From: Spodoptera frugiperda
Lineage: Eukaryota; Arthropoda; Insecta; Lepidoptera; Noctuidae
Assembly (NCBI RefSeq): GCF_023101765.2
Contig: NC_064236.1
Location: 16,952,993-17,016,992, forward strand
DNA length: 64,000 bases
Direction of reading: 5' to 3'
Shown: positions 1 through 12,951 of the stretch, in pieces
How positions within the stretch are numbered: the stretch's first letter is position 1
How the letters are laid out: every line of letters starts with the position of its first letter
The notes under the pieces: model-generated
The model's input: the letters and a program-made list of their open reading frames with translations, nothing else
The model's database searches: none
What the model was told of the DNA's origin: nothing
Translations under genes and position numbers: made by a program

Positions 1-1919
1 AAGCACTTATCGCAGATTTCAAAGTTAAGTGATATAGGTTATATAGGGCACATTGCATAACAATATGTGGAGCGCGGCGCTTAAATGCCGATTGCATTTG
101 TCGTGGAATGGCCGTCAAGCAATGCTACGCGAGGTTGGTATGGGGATGAACAACTATTCTTAACATCTCAAGACTCCGTACGTCGGAGAGAAATCTATGA
201 GATGTGTTAAGGGTTGTTACGAGAAAAAGGAATAATACGTTATAATAACCACTACAGAGCGCCCGATGGACGAGATTCAACCATATTTCTCTCAGGAAAT
301 ACTCATAGATTTTTATATTTATTTGCGATGGTCAAGTGCTTTTTGTTTGTAGTGCTCGTAATTATTCTGTTGTATATCATCGTATATTACGTAATTAGAA
401 GCATTCTCATTCCTCTCTCTAACTTTTAACTAAGCTTTTCATATCCCATCATTCGCGATAGGCTTGAAAAGATACAAAGTTTTAACTTTATGTAAACATA
501 ATATACATGAATGGTTAAGCGAAATAATGTAATGACCGGTGGAAGTATTAAAATTAAAGAGTTAATCACATAGATTACGCGGCGCCTGATATTAAATTCA
601 TGTTCGAATTTATTACCAGTTCAATAAATCTCATAATTAATCACAAATGGAGTGTTTAAAAAGAGGTGTTCGTATTTTTGTATCGGTTACCTGATTTAGT
701 AACTCTTCATAGTAAGAAAAAGGTATTGAAGAATAAACCCTGCTACTAAGTATAAGATGCAGGACCTAAGGTTAGTTGACGGCTTCCGAGAAATTCATAG
801 TTACATAATTTGAATAGTGAATATTTGGTGCATTACACGTAAAGTTTCAGTCGGGTACGTCTTAACACTACAACCAGCTACCGAGAGACGGGCATTAGTG
901 TACTCTAATTTTCAGTGGTCTTACTGGAGAGAGGTGGTTAACTTTATGCAGCTGTGGATGCCGACGTCTTCTGGCATATGTTGATAACGCGGACATGTAT
1001 TTTAGGTAGTAGTATGTATAAGGATGCCTATTACCCCTTCAGAAAACAGCACGCGTGACACACAAATATATTTTTATTACATTTTAAAATATGTAGATCT
1101 GGATTTAAAACATGCATATGTGGTTAATATAGTGCCGAAATAAAACAATAGGGATTAATTTGCATGCATAAAACCGATGTAAACCAGGGTAGTCCATTTG
1201 TTCCGCTGATATACAAGATGAAATGCATTCAGTCTATGAATTTAATATAAAATGGTTCGCTTTTGTACTAAATATTTCGAGCTTTATTAATTTACGAGCT
1301 TTGAGGACGGAGCTTGTTAGAAATTTATTTTTACTCTTAATATTTTATTGTTCGCTATTGTATTGGAAAATCAAGTAACATGGCGTAAAAATACGGAGTA
1401 TTTCCTCGCTTTTCAATGATGACCATTATGGAATAAGGAGAAAATGAATAAAAGGAGGCATGGACCATTTTCTGATTTTATTCCACGGTCGTTGCAAACA
1501 AAGACGTTATTCTTCTAAGAAATGTTGTCCACCCCTTAACGATTCCCAGTAATTGGCGAGTCGAGAGAAACAGTAGTAGTGAAAGTTTAGGATTATTAAT
1601 AGTACTTCTGTGATATAACTGACCCAAATCTCGCTAGGTCATTTTATTGAAGTTTAAAATAGCAGCAGCGCCTCGTTTATACAGCTATGTTGCTTCGGGC
1701 CGCGGTTTCACCCCCTCTCAGAAGCCGTACGTACCGAACTCAACAATGTGAATCCGAGTCCATATAGGTCATGGTATGTTGCCGATCTCACGAGTCACCA
1801 TTACGTGGAAAATCACTATGAATATAAAATCACTATACAATAATAATATATTTTAATTAAATGACATGGTTCGTTGAATGCAAGCGTTAGCGTTAATCGC
1901 GAGCAAAATATCAAATTGA
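1..1919. other. No gene recognised, AT-rich
   Basis: I see no conserved reading frame, splice-bounded exon or RNA gene here. The only frame of note (214-429, +) has no recognisable family. If rno continues off the left edge, this is part of an rno intron, which is inference. Confidence 0.5.
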
Positions 1920-1998
1920 AGCGTCGCATTGGACTGAGTAGTTACTACGGCTGGGATTTTTACCCGACTGCGCCAGAAGGAGGGTTATGTTTTTCGAG

Positions 1999-2047
1999 TG
2001 TATGTATGTATGTATGTATGTATGTATGTATGTATGTATGTATGTAT
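1999..2047. repeat. (GTAT)n microsatellite
   Basis: About twelve tandem GTAT units. The run sits inside an interspersed repeat whose left part (about 1950-1998) contains the motif CCCGACTGCG, which recurs in the hairpin at 2331-2590. I associate this arrangement with lepidopteran repeats. Confidence 0.9.
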
Positions 2048-2069
2048 AATTGTTTGGCACGCTCTGCAG

Positions 2070-2292
2070 CCTAAACGGCTTGATGGATTTTGACTTGAGA
2101 GGTGTCGTTAGATTCGTATTTACTGTGAGAGTGACACTGGATATATCAAAATAATAAAAAAAAACAAAATGGCGGATTTTTGACGCCAAATTCGAATATT
2201 TCTCACTCTAGCCTGAACGACTCGATGGATTTCCGCTTGATAGGGGTCGTTTGATTCGTATTTACTGTGAGAGTGACACTAGATATATCAAA
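2070..2292. repeat. Two direct copies of an ~82-bp unit
   Basis: Copy 1 is at 2070-2151 and copy 2 at 2212-2292, offset 142 bp. Both run from a CCT(A/G)AACG(G/A)CT-like start through a shared core containing GATTCGTATTTACTGTGAGA and end in GATATATCAAAATA. They differ by scattered substitutions, so this is an old duplication inside the surrounding repeat. Confidence 0.85.
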
Positions 2293-2330
2293 ATACAAAA
2301 ATAATAAAACTAAAAAAAATTAAATAAAAT

Positions 2331-2590
2331 AAGGTAATTTAAAAAACTAAAAAACCCGACTGCGTTTCTTTATAATATTAAAATGGGCCCTAAAACAAGA
2401 AAGTCATCGTAAAATTTAAGCAGTCGGGACCCATTCTAGAAAACCAGCCGTATGTGCCCTCACAAAGTCTTCATATTTAGAATGGGTCCCGACTGCTTAA
2501 ATTTTACGATGACTTTCTTGTTTTAGGGTTTTTTTCATTTTAATATTATAAAGAAACGCAGTCGGGTATTTTAGTTTTTTAAATTACCTT
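2331..2590. repeat. Long inverted repeat, ~107-bp arms
   Basis: The left arm (2331-2437) is almost the exact reverse complement of the right arm (2480-2590), with a loop of about 42 bp. Each arm carries CCCGACTGCG near its outer end and GCAGTCGGGACCCATTCT at its inner end. The pairing is close enough that RNA from either strand would fold into a long hairpin. It could be a foldback transposon, a MITE or a hairpin-RNA source. Confidence 0.9.
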
Positions 2591-2599
2591 ATTTTTTAA

Positions 2600-4927
2600 T
2601 CATGAATATCAGTCGAAATACATCCTATCTGAACAATGGCTTTTTTTCTAAGGAAGTTTGTCATAATCTCAATATTTAGCAAACTGTTTAGGGATTGCAG
2701 TTTCATTATATTTCATCATCATAAAATTTTGAATTTGCTGCTTCCGAAGTCTTGCTGCTCAGTACCTAGTCGTACTTTCGTCGTTTTAGGGCATTCTCGG
2801 ATATAAACAATTAGTACCTATGTTAAAAAGTAAAGTCGAGAGACGAGTATACGAAGAGATGAATGAATGCAGATGAGCGAAAGAGGAATTCTATAATAGT
2901 CACTAGCAGATAAGCCAGGAATGGCGATATGTATGTAAATTGTTCAGAACTACGGAATTAGAAATTACGTCTGGACGTAACGTCCGACATAAGTTATTCC
3001 GCATACTGATTTGAAAATGAAAACAAACAGTAATATAACTTGCACAGTTCATATTTAGACTGAATATCCCTAATCAACACCTGGATGTGTGAATATGTCA
3101 AAAGGCAGACGAATTTTAGTTTACACTGGAGTGGAGGGCTTTAGTTTGAAAGGCCTGAATTAACAAAATTTATCGCGTGGATACATTCGTCTCGTAACTT
3201 CTACGTGCGTTAATTATCACTCAAACTATTCCTGGAGATCCAAATAGCGAACTGCAAAAGGCAAACTTTATCTACGTAGCGGGACTGGACGGTGTAGTCC
3301 GACGTTGTATCAAACTTTGATGTGCCTACACATGTAGTTTGAAAGGTCCCAACTACGGATTATGAACCTTAATAATGCGCTTGACAAATTAAGCTTAATT
3401 GTGAGCTACATTTTGCAGCACATTAAAATATGAATTTATATCGTAGTATTTGAGTTACGTGCTAAATAGAGAACTTAAAAGTTTTAGTCTTTGTGGTGTA
3501 CGACATTGCGAGAAGTATGCATCTCCCCCCTCTCCAAGTAGATGATGAAGATGATGACGAGTGTTGGTAACTTCACGATACGAACTAGGTTTACGTGCGT
3601 CCACCCCCTTTCCCCCCTTTCGCCCCCTTACTGAGCGACCTATCTAGGCACCGGAGCACCGTAGTCACATCTACCTGCACAGTAATAAACTTTAAATGAA
3701 CTTCAATAAAAAATAATGCAACGACCCAAGACCTAATAAACGCCAAAGTCGCGTAGCACATTAAATATTCTCAGCCCCGGGTTGAGGTACCGCGGTCACT
3801 GTCGACTAATTGAGTCTCAACGAGCTTTGTTTCCCATCAGACTATTGATTATAACTGCACTCCAAAGTCCTCGAGTAGTCAGTCACTGTTGCAACATCAT
3901 CTAACTACATTATATCTGCAGCACGAGATAATAATGCACAATAGATCTTTGTAGGGACAAATCCCTTATATTATGTGACAATATTACCAAGGCAGCCAAT
4001 TTCATAACTTAATTTCAACCTTGAGCGCCAACTAAATCCTTGTACCTCATATGCAAGGGTGTACTGTATGAGAATAATACCTCAAAGGATCTGTCCACGT
4101 TACAATATGCGGTGGTCAACATTTAATCACATTGATATTGAACTTGAGCCTTTTATTTTTGCGTCAAACATGTCTAGGTACGGCAGGGGCGGCCGCCCTC
4201 TCTGTTTGATGAAAATGCACGTACAAACCAAAACAAATAGTGCCGTGAGCTCCTTTGAGGAGTACAAAATGAATGGAGCGGTGAGCGTTTTATTCTGTTT
4301 GGAAAATTCAGGCTCGACGAATCACATCGGCTTAACAGGGTGAGGGGTACCAAGCCCACCTCCCCCACTTGGAAGTAAAGGGGGCCTAAAAGACTAGATA
4401 TCAAATAAATACTTGCTATTTTAGCAGTGCAAATAAATTACGGCGACAATTTAAAGAACCTGTCATAGCAAGCGACTTCCTTGTTTGTTTTTTGACTACC
4501 TTTCACAAAGTACTGGCTTATTACACGTTCGCAAACATACGAGGAAAAGCATATAATAAAATAAATACATAGATAAATTTTCTTATTTACAAAAACTACG
4601 TTTAACGAATGGAAAGCTCAGTGCAGAGACCGTGTATCTTTTTCATTTTAACGTTGTTTGTAACGAGTTACAAAGGAAACATTTTATGCCGCACTTTGTG
4701 AGCTGAGTTTCAGTTCACAGTACTTGCATTAATTTGTCTGATACTTTTGACAAGTTGCATGGTATACTTTACACTTCTATGCTTTGTGCTAATTGCTAAT
4801 TATTATTATCCGTAATTCTGTGTAACTGCTATCTGCCGCATAAAGTAAATATACTAACATGTGCAATCTCTCAGTTAAGATCTGCTTCCTACAGATCGTG
4901 AAATGGGTCCTTAATACTCCACAACAA
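2600..4927. other. No gene recognised
   Basis: No supported exon or RNA gene. C-rich low-complexity stretches occur near 3525-3630. The frames at 4059-4404 overlap on both strands and resemble nothing I know. Confidence 0.5.
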
Positions 4928-4977
4928 TGAACAGGTAAATATCCTAAGGGATATCCTAAAGGATATTTACCTGTTCA
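4928..4977. repeat. Perfect 18-bp inverted repeat
   Basis: The arms are 4928-4945 and 4960-4977 (outer end TGAACAGG, inner end ATATCCT), separated by 14 bp. No T-run follows, so it does not look like a terminator. It is probably a small foldback or repeat remnant. Confidence 0.8.
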
Positions 4978-7712
4978 CAGACGAATATTGATATTCGCAG
5001 TGCACCGGTAAGCTCGTTAAAGTGCTGTCTGTATTTGAAGTAACCATTAAGCTTCTTAGCATATGTACCATACGAGCTTACCTGCTTGCCCCAATCAATC
5101 GTCTAGACTTATGCAGCAACCGTAAGATAATCTGTCTAAAAGCACGTTGCTTGGTTATAATAGCGCCAACTGTTATCGCTACAACATTATATACGCGGGG
5201 ATTAACAAGACCCACGGCGTGCTGCCGTGTTTTTAAAAGATAATATTTTCATAAAGCAGGAACTAAAGTAACTTAGTTCACTAGCAATAAAGTTCAATTT
5301 TCAATAATACAACGTATTACCAATTAGTTCCAACATGCGAGGACCTATGAGTGTACTTACTGTTTGACAGTGAACGCGGCGTGTGCATATAACTCCGTAA
5401 TAAAGTGTTTTGTACCTGAGTACCGGTCACCGGTCGATTTTAATAAACTTTTTAGCATTCCAAATTGCAGCGCGGAAACAATAAAAGCACTGAGGGGTTA
5501 AAATGATGTAGTGTGAGTGATCGGACCCAGTGCGAGTGATCGAACCCAGCGTTTTCACAAAGGGATACTTGTATGTGTGTATTTTTATGTCTAGCAAACA
5601 CCCCCCCTCCGCCCCCGCATTTCACCAAAGTGTATGCGACCAGCGCCATACTACGCTCACGCTGCGGTTTCCTCAATTTTGCAACTTTATATTATCAATT
5701 TAGCGAGGATACCATTAACATCATATAGAACTTGAACATACTTTGGACCCACGATCGATGCACGATAGGATTAATTACCAACTTTTACAGGTAATGGAAA
5801 TACTTTAATGTTGTTTTTTTTTCACAAAATATATATTTTTAAACGATTATTTCGAATCTATGACAGTACAAGACGAGGCGAGTAACTATTAACCGCGACT
5901 TTAGATAAAGGTTCAACCAGTTATCAAACGTTAGTTTCGACATGTCCCGCGATAACGGTACTGTACTTACCTATTACCTAAGTTAATTTCCTTATAGAAA
6001 ATAAATTAATACAAAAATTGAATGAGATGCATCTGTGTGTGTTAAAACACAATTAATATTTCCTGTGGTATTATGGTACATATCAATAGGATCGCCACTA
6101 ATTGAAACTCCTGCCTTGCCTTTGATGACAGTACTACAAAGCTCCCGTACACCTAATAATATCTTGTTAAATCAGTATTTCTATTGATAGCGTACCAATA
6201 CCAACATGACGCGGACGAATTAATTACGACGACTGGACAACAATAACTCTTAGTTAGGAACCCTTATTACACCCTCGGGTGGTCTCTGTGCATGCAAAAA
6301 GGGGTGCATTCATCAAAGGCCCGCGGGGCGTAATAAGGGTCATATTAGTTTAGACATCAAAAACAATGTATCGAAACAGTAGAAGGTGAACATTATTTAT
6401 AATTTCAATTGTTACTGGCTTTTTTCTATTTTTAACTTGATTACAATCCGATACCGCACAAAGTATGTTATTGACAAAAATAAACATATCCCCTCAAGTT
6501 CTCACGAAGATTGAGAATTAAACATCAAAAATCAAGTTTCAAATACAGTAGTAACTTTATAAATACTCGTACCAACAAAAAACTTCCAATATTTTGATTT
6601 CGCGGTCGCCGTGTAACGTCAACATAAAATAGACGTTGACAATAATAAAAAATTCAGTGTCTTCGGAAATCTTTGCGGAAACCAGGAACTAAATAAAGTA
6701 ACTAAAAGTTCACGTTGCAATATTGAGACCATTTACTAAATAGTTAAGAGTAAAGTAGAGTGAGGTTCAAAGTATTTTGCAACATCGTCGCGACGTCCGT
6801 TGAAATGAAAGGCTTTTAAAACATCGTCCGACAGACAGCTGTCCACATGAGAGCTTTTAAAGTAATCAGTTTTTACTTTAAATCGGCGGCAGCACCTGAA
6901 AATACTTTTTGTACGTGCAACCCAACGTGACTAGATGTGTGATATGGTTGCCAATCAGTAACCATCAAACGTTTTGCATTTTTCCTGTGTGTGGAACGCC
7001 TTAACAAAGAAACTCGGCGTAAGTGATCTATGACCCGTTACTGCGTAAATATGGATATAAGTTATTCTGATGTTATCAGTAACCGTATTGCAAGGATCGC
7101 TCATGTCATTTATTGAATACATTGCACCTGTGGAAATGTTCTAGAAAAATTTTGAATATATCCGAACAAAATTGTTAACCAACTCAGAAAGAAGCTAGCA
7201 TAAGTTGGTTTTTGAAAACAGTTTACGAATTCGTTTAACATCCCAAAGTGCAAATTGTCTCGGAACAGTTAATTCAACATCTAAATATATCTTGGCTTTG
7301 GGTATGGTTCAAGAAAAGGTCTAAGCCTATTTATTATTAATACACTATTCATCAACAATGTTTCATGTAAATCAGAGATTTTAACAGAAACATGCATCAA
7401 CTTTGCACTTGAATATAGGTCAACTTCAAAGTTATTGTTACAGTGACTGTCTAATATGTAACACGCAAATCATTGCATTCTTCATATGCATACCAAGAAA
7501 ACAACATTAGAGTTCGTTTGAGCATACTAGGATTTAAAGTCTCATAAATAGTGAACAATATCGAATACCACCGGCAGCACATACGTCGTTAAAAATTGTC
7601 GTTTTGCGTAACCCACATCCTTAAGGTCGAAAATTGTTTGTGCAATTTATGAATTGGAAATCACAATATCTGAAGGTATTGTGAGAAGTTCAAATAATAG
7701 AGCAACACTTAC
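4978..7712. other. No gene recognised, one weak inverted repeat
   Basis: Nothing coding could be supported. A short inverted repeat (ACCCTTATTAC near 6266 and GTAATAAGGGT near 6330) encloses a GC-richer segment and may be a MITE relic. I looked for PHD-finger exons of rno on the minus strand and found none. Confidence 0.5.
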
Positions 7713-7929
7713 CTCTAGTTCTTCGATGACTTTTTCTAGTTGATCTTCTGTGACGGGCGGCGCGCCTGCCCTTGCGCGCTCTGCGTTCAACAGTTTCAGC
7801 CATGCAGTGTCAGCCGCATCCAAGTCATAACTACAAGCGGCCTCGGCCCGCGCCGGCGTTTGACTCAGTATGTGTTTGTCTGAATGGTAGTGAGCATCTC
7901 GACCGAGGTGAATATATTTGTCCTTAGGC
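7713..7929 (-). CDS. rno: rno exon 3 (Enhancer-of-polycomb-like segment)
   Basis: The acceptor ends CTGACAG just before position 7929 and the donor GTAAGTG lies below 7713. It encodes about residues 124-196, including RAEAACSYDLDAADTAWLKL and ending VTEDQLEKVIEELE, matching the region just before the first PHD finger in Jade proteins. It enters in phase 2 and ends in phase 0. It is more GC-rich than its surroundings. Confidence 0.92.
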
Positions 7930-10900
7930 CTGTCAGATAAAAAATATTAAATATTAATACAAAATTATTGTGATTTGTGTTCACTATAATTGAGTCTTCG
8001 ATTCTACTTCCGATAATAAGGTGAGTTATGAGAATTTGAAAATAAATTTGTTCGTGATTATGGTCGTAATATTTTAAAATACAATCGATTGTGGTTCATG
8101 CTATAAAGTTGGCATATAGTTTAAATGATCCAGATAAAATGTTCTAAAAGGGAGTATACATTATAGAAGTGACTTACAATTTGAACTCCTGGAAGTTTGG
8201 TGGTTGTGGATTGTCAATGATCTTGACTTTGGGCGCGGGGAGGGAGTCAGGATTGACAGGAACCTGTACTCCTCTCTCCCAGTCCTGCTTCCACGTGTCG
8301 GTAATAACCCAGTATGAAGACTGTGTAAGGGGCTCATTGTCCGGCAGTTTCATGGCGCTGATAAGGTCCTTTCTGGAATTCATATAATTAAGGTTTTTAA
8401 CATATTCTCACGTATACAGTTGGAACCATACCCACAATATATTTACAGACAATACGATAAAAAAAACGTATTTTGACATAATAGAAAATTACCAATTAGA
8501 TAAAACATGGGGAGTTTATTGTTTTGGCAGCCTCGTATAGTCTGTAAATGTTACCTGTAATACATATTAATCTTTTCTGCAATGTGTATTAGAATGTAGA
8601 TGTTGGTTTAGTCTAAACCTTACCTTTGTACCGTCAACAATACCCGTGTCAGTCTAATTCAAATCCGAGTAGTGACACCTTGTCGCAACTTACGGTGATT
8701 TACTTCGATAGTCCATTATACGTTTACCATACAATATATGATTATTTTAATACATATTGTCCTTTAATGCATGTCATGAATCTACGATCGTAGCCATTAC
8801 CATCAGATGATGTTTAGGCAGATATCCCCAACATACAATTTACATAAAAATGATCTAAAATGTAATACAAAACAGAAAAGATTACTATGTATTATTATTA
8901 AAAGCTGATGATATTGATGACGATTGGTTTTAGACAAGTTAGTTATTACACACATGCCCCGTAAACTTAGTTCTAGAAAAACTATATAAATTGATATTAG
9001 TTTCTATAACTATAAAAACGGTTAATTCAAAACGCAACACAAAATCGTCGATTAGTATAACATAAAAGTTTCTAGTTAGAACAGATTACGAACTAATATA
9101 GTATAATTCTATGCAGTTAGGGAGTAAACTTGAATAACAAATTATAGAAACTTCTTGAGTTTTTTTTTACTTAATTCAACGTAATTGCGGTATCGTAGCC
9201 ATGATAGGACTAACTACTGTTCACATATTCATTCAAGGTATACGATGCATCAATTACCCATCGATTGGAAACAATTTACTATGAAGTATGATACAAGGTT
9301 CAAATTCGCTTGACACATATTGATTTACCCTGAGATTTAAAACGCCAAGCTTTACTTTGAGTTCGGAAAAGTTGGGAGAATGTGCCTTGCAATAAAAAAT
9401 GCGGTTTATAATACAAAAGAAAAAAAAATAGAACAAATAAACTTCCATGGCTAAAATATATGTGATTGTGCTTCAGTGTTGAATTTTGTGAACTAATTTG
9501 AGCCTTTACTATAGAATCAGTGTTGATTGAAAGTTATCATGTATCATTACGAATTACAATAAATTTTCAGTGAAACTAAGATATTATCGTATGTTTCACA
9601 AGCACCTAAAACGTGTAATTTCTAATATTTAAACTTTTTTCATAATAATTTCGCAACAATCATCCCAAAATCTTTAGTATATTGAATAAATAGGTATTTG
9701 GACGAATATATAGGTCAATATCGATGTGGACTGTTTGTAAACAAACGGTGAGGGTAGAATTACGTCCCGTCAATTACACTGCATGCTCAATGTATTGGCA
9801 GCTTGAGTTGACAGGGAAAGGATGAAAGCACAGAACAGTGCAGTTAGATGTGGTCCCCATGTAGTAAGTCATACTATTGTGGTTTAGTTACTTACTATGA
9901 CATGGGTCCTGGCCTAGTCTAGAAATTATAACATGGTCATGTTAAACCTTAGAACATGGAACATGTGAAGGCGGAGTGAATTTTCTATTTTTCTTCATAT
10001 TTTAAACAAATATAGGAACAACTCCAAATTAGATTGCCCCAAATGTTTGAGCTAGGTGACTTTACATTTAAAATGGACTTTGAAATGTTTCAGAACAACA
10101 TCGAGGACGCTGTCTGTTCCAACCCAAGCGAACCCGAGCGTTCCTGGTCGCAGTTCTAATAAGGTGAATATTTTAACATACAATATTGGGAGCAAGAAAA
10201 TAACCTTAACATGTCAAAGCAGCCCAATCAATTAACATACATAACATCTCATGGTGTTATGGACAGTTCAAGTATGAACATAAGGCAATCACAGACACTT
10301 AGCAATTCAAAATAAAGTTCCCCTCTTTTTTAAAATTCGTTTTATAACTGCGTATGCTTACATAATGCGTTTTAACTGTGGAAAAAAAATCGTTTTGTCT
10401 GTTTGTTGCAGGACTAAAGATATTTGTGCCTGAACGTCACTGGAAGGAGGAGACGAGATGGATTTCTTTGAAGGATATGACCCCTCTACTGTGTTCGCAG
10501 GACTCTATCTATTTATTTGGTTTTGTGGTTGCTTTGGCAATGATAACATGTTTTGGAACATTCTCATGTTCTTTTCGGTTGTGTGTACTCTACTATGCTT
10601 GTACCGCATTACTAATAATGAGTTATAAAGCCATGGAGTGTAATTTGTAGCTGTCGTAGTAAAGATTATGATGAAAAATATGTATTTCTTTGTATATTTT
10701 CTTTGGAATAATGATTCTAGTAGATGAAAAGTTGGAATTATCGGTCAAGACGTTAAATTGAACTGAGAAAAAATAGTTTGCAAACTATATGAAAGTTCTA
10801 TTTTTCGATGTTTCGGGATAGGTAAATAGCAAGACAGATGAAATATGTCACAGACCTGGTATGGGAGTACTTCAAGAAGGCTTTCAGGCCAAAAAAAACT

Positions 10901-12951
10901 AAGTGCACTAAATTGTTCTTTGGTCGCTTTCAAGAGAAATGATGTAAGAAATGTTACCCATGGCCACATAGACCATCCTCATTCCATTAAATATCGTAAT
11001 TATTCCATTATTATGGTTTTTTCGTAAATACATTAATGAACAAATTCGAAATACAAGGAGGTTTTTAAATCTAAGTTTAAAGGCTAACTATTTTCTATAA
11101 TAAAAGTAAGATAACATAACTTATAAATTACTAAATTTTTGACAAAACATATTCAAATTATAAATATACTATGATATATGAATACTATTTAAATACATGT
11201 TTTTCTTCATAAGATGAATAGTGTAGTTTGTAGAAAGTACCCTGAGGTTGCTATAATATTTGAAAACAGTTTGAAATTGACAATAAAACATTAACCTGTT
11301 AAATTCAGTTTCAGAATAATTGGAACTTTTATAGATTTCGCGTGAACTAAACTAGTTAACAAACTAACTTTTTCGTGAGCACACATCCCATTCTTTTGGC
11401 CAAAATAAAATATTTGTTGAACATTCGTTTTCAAATGGGTAAACTTTTGGTGCATAGGGCAACTTTGTTAACTAATATTTCATATTTTTCGAGTGAGTTT
11501 TCGAGAATATTATTGCGACCACAGGGATAACAAAAAAAATGTTTGCTAGGATATTTTCATATGGTTTTTCTTTACACAGATTTCTAGAATGCTGATCAAT
11601 AATTCAATACAAACTAAATCTCAAGGGAAATGTTTCCTCACAAACAAGATTAATTTCATCAGCCTTCCAGAGAGTCTGTTTTAAGTGTGACTTTTCAGCA
11701 AATTATCTAATTTTATGTACTAAAAATAGGCACATTCTCCCAATCCAATGCTTACTATAATTTATGTATAACAACACTTAGTACTAACATACAGTTGATA
11801 ATATTAAATCTACAGTCGCAGTGTCAATACTTACTAAATAATGAATTTACATAAATACAACAATGATAGATTAAAATTAATATAACCAGCACCATTCCTG
11901 ATATGTATATCTTTCAATTGATTTTGGATTGTGAACTCTTTTGGCAACAATGTTAATTCATATTAACGTCTATTATATGACAACTTCAAAAATGTATTAA
12001 ATAGCATAGCAATTAATTTAAAAAAATTGAGAGTTTTGATTTTGTGAAATTACTACTTTAGAGCAAGTTTAAGGAGGAAGTTCAAGAAAAAGTTTATGTC
12101 AGCACTGCAATTGAGAAGTTCGCTGTCGGAAGAATCGCAATGCAAGTGTGCTTTAGCTCTTACTATTATACTGGATTGGGAAATACTTTACTGTTATATC
12201 TCTTTATAATATATTATTGTATCAATTAGGGGCTTGAACCCTACTTAACTTCAAGTACTATACTTTTGGCAATTGTATAACTTTTTCTGCAATAAATATT
12301 CTTAGCAAGCATGTGTGTGATATCTTTCATTTGAATCATTATTTTAGTGTTGCTGAGCCTACACACAGCAGTTTAAAGAATCGCTTGGGCTTCAGTATAT
12401 GAAGGAAATGGCATTGGCAGGTAATGATATATAATAAATAGAACTTAATCAATATCTTTTTACAGACAGTACTTAATTAATTACTATAAAATAGACTAGG
12501 TAGATGAAGGAATATTTACCTTTGGTCTCTGAACATGAAATATGCATGAATTAGGCACCAAAGTAGCTGTATTAACAAGTTACTGACAAATACACAGTAA
12601 GTGATATTTGATAATGGATTGATGAATCAAATTGCAGAAACCAGAGGTAAGTATGTATGATGCTTACATTTAATACAACTTACTTTCTAATAACAATCTC
12701 ACCAATATTGTACTGAACTTAGGACTATATACCGTGTTTTAATAATTGCATCCAATCCAAACAATTCACACAAACCTGAATAGTTCTGCGGGTGCCTCAG
12801 AGGCACTCCTGTTATATATTGATGACATCTTGAGGTCACTAACAGGCCGGAGCTGCCAGAGAGCATCCTCGGGCTCCGTCCTGCGGCGCTTGGATACGCC
12901 GGCTTCATCACCGCGCATCCCAGTCGCCCGCTTTGTGCCTCTCAACGACAT
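7713..12951 (-). CDS. rno: Jade family / rhinoceros, N-terminal part (exons 1-3)
   Basis: Exons are 12776-12951, 8178-8372 and 7713-7929, all with GT/AG borders; they join in phase to 196 codons and leave an open donor at 7713, so the gene continues past the left edge. Exon 1 starts at the ATG at 12951 and is basic (KRATG, KRRRTE). The junction gives AELF-RKDLISAMKLPDNE, the hallmark block of Jade proteins (JADE1-3, fly Rhinoceros), followed by WKQDWERGVQVPV and YDLDAADTAWLKLLN, the Enhancer-of-polycomb-like segment. Family knowledge: Jade proteins are nuclear PHD scaffolds of HBO1-type histone H4 acetyltransferase complexes, and fly rno acts in EGFR-dependent eye development. The PHD fingers expected next are not in the window. 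I am sure of the family; the symbol follows the single fly homologue. Confidence 0.93.
8178..8372 (-). CDS. rno: rno exon 2 (RKDLISAMKL block)
   Basis: The acceptor is ATTCCAG and the donor is GTAAGTC; it enters and leaves in phase 2. It encodes KDLISAMKLPDNEP, SSYWVITDTWKQDWERGVQV and PVNPDSLPAPKVKI, the most conserved N-terminal stretch of the Jade family. The acidic and aromatic positions follow vertebrate JADE1 closely. Confidence 0.94.
10094..10163 (+). other. Candidate plus-strand exon inside rno intron 1
   Basis: A GC-rich 70-bp block stands out in AT-rich intron DNA. It is bounded by a good acceptor (TGTTTCAG) and a good donor (AAG|GTGAAT), both on the plus strand. In one frame it reads IEDAVCSNPSEPERSWSQF then stop; the other frames are open within the exon but stop soon after joining to 10412. 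It may be the 3' coding end or the UTR of an antisense nested gene. An upstream exon ending at a GTAAGT donor near 9861 is possible but unproven. Confidence 0.4.
10458..10628 (+). CDS. Candidate 56-codon membrane micro-ORF
   Basis: The ATG at 10458 (context GACGAGATGG) opens 56 codons to TAA at 10626-10628. The product begins MDFFEGYDPST and has two hydrophobic segments, about residues 12-27 and 31-49, split by GNDN, so it would be a small double-spanning membrane protein. A likely splice acceptor (GTTTGTTGCAG) lies just before 10412, so the frame could be in the last exon of a plus-strand gene that also uses exon 10094-10163. I recognise no family. An overlapping 90-codon frame (10378-10650) is the competing reading. 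Function unknown; real expression is inference. Confidence 0.35.
   Translation: MDFFEGYDPSTVFAGLYLFIWFCGCFGNDNMFWNILMFFSVVCTLLCLYRITNNEL
12776..12951 (-). CDS. rno: rno exon 1, start codon
   Basis: The ATG at 12951 is preceded by GCGAG (a purine at -3). It encodes 58 residues plus two bases: a basic, probably nuclear-targeting start (KRATGMR, SKRRRTEPED) and then NRSASEAPAELF. The donor is AG|GTTTGT. A longer plus-strand frame over the same DNA (12746-13162) is its shadow. Confidence 0.88.

Larger units (their letters stand above)
8373..12775 (-). other. rno: rno intron 1
   Basis: A 4.4 kb intron, AT-rich, with no coding signal on the minus strand. Apart from the plus-strand candidates at 10094-10628 I see nothing defined in it. 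Confidence 0.7.

Noticed and set aside
4059..4404. Overlapping 94- and 76-codon frames on opposite strands
   Set aside because: No domain, no splice context, and both strands are open by chance in a GC-richer patch.
1..7712. Possible PHD-finger exons of rno
   Set aside because: I looked on the minus strand for CxxC-type zinc-finger codon patterns with splice sites and found none, so they are placed off the left edge.
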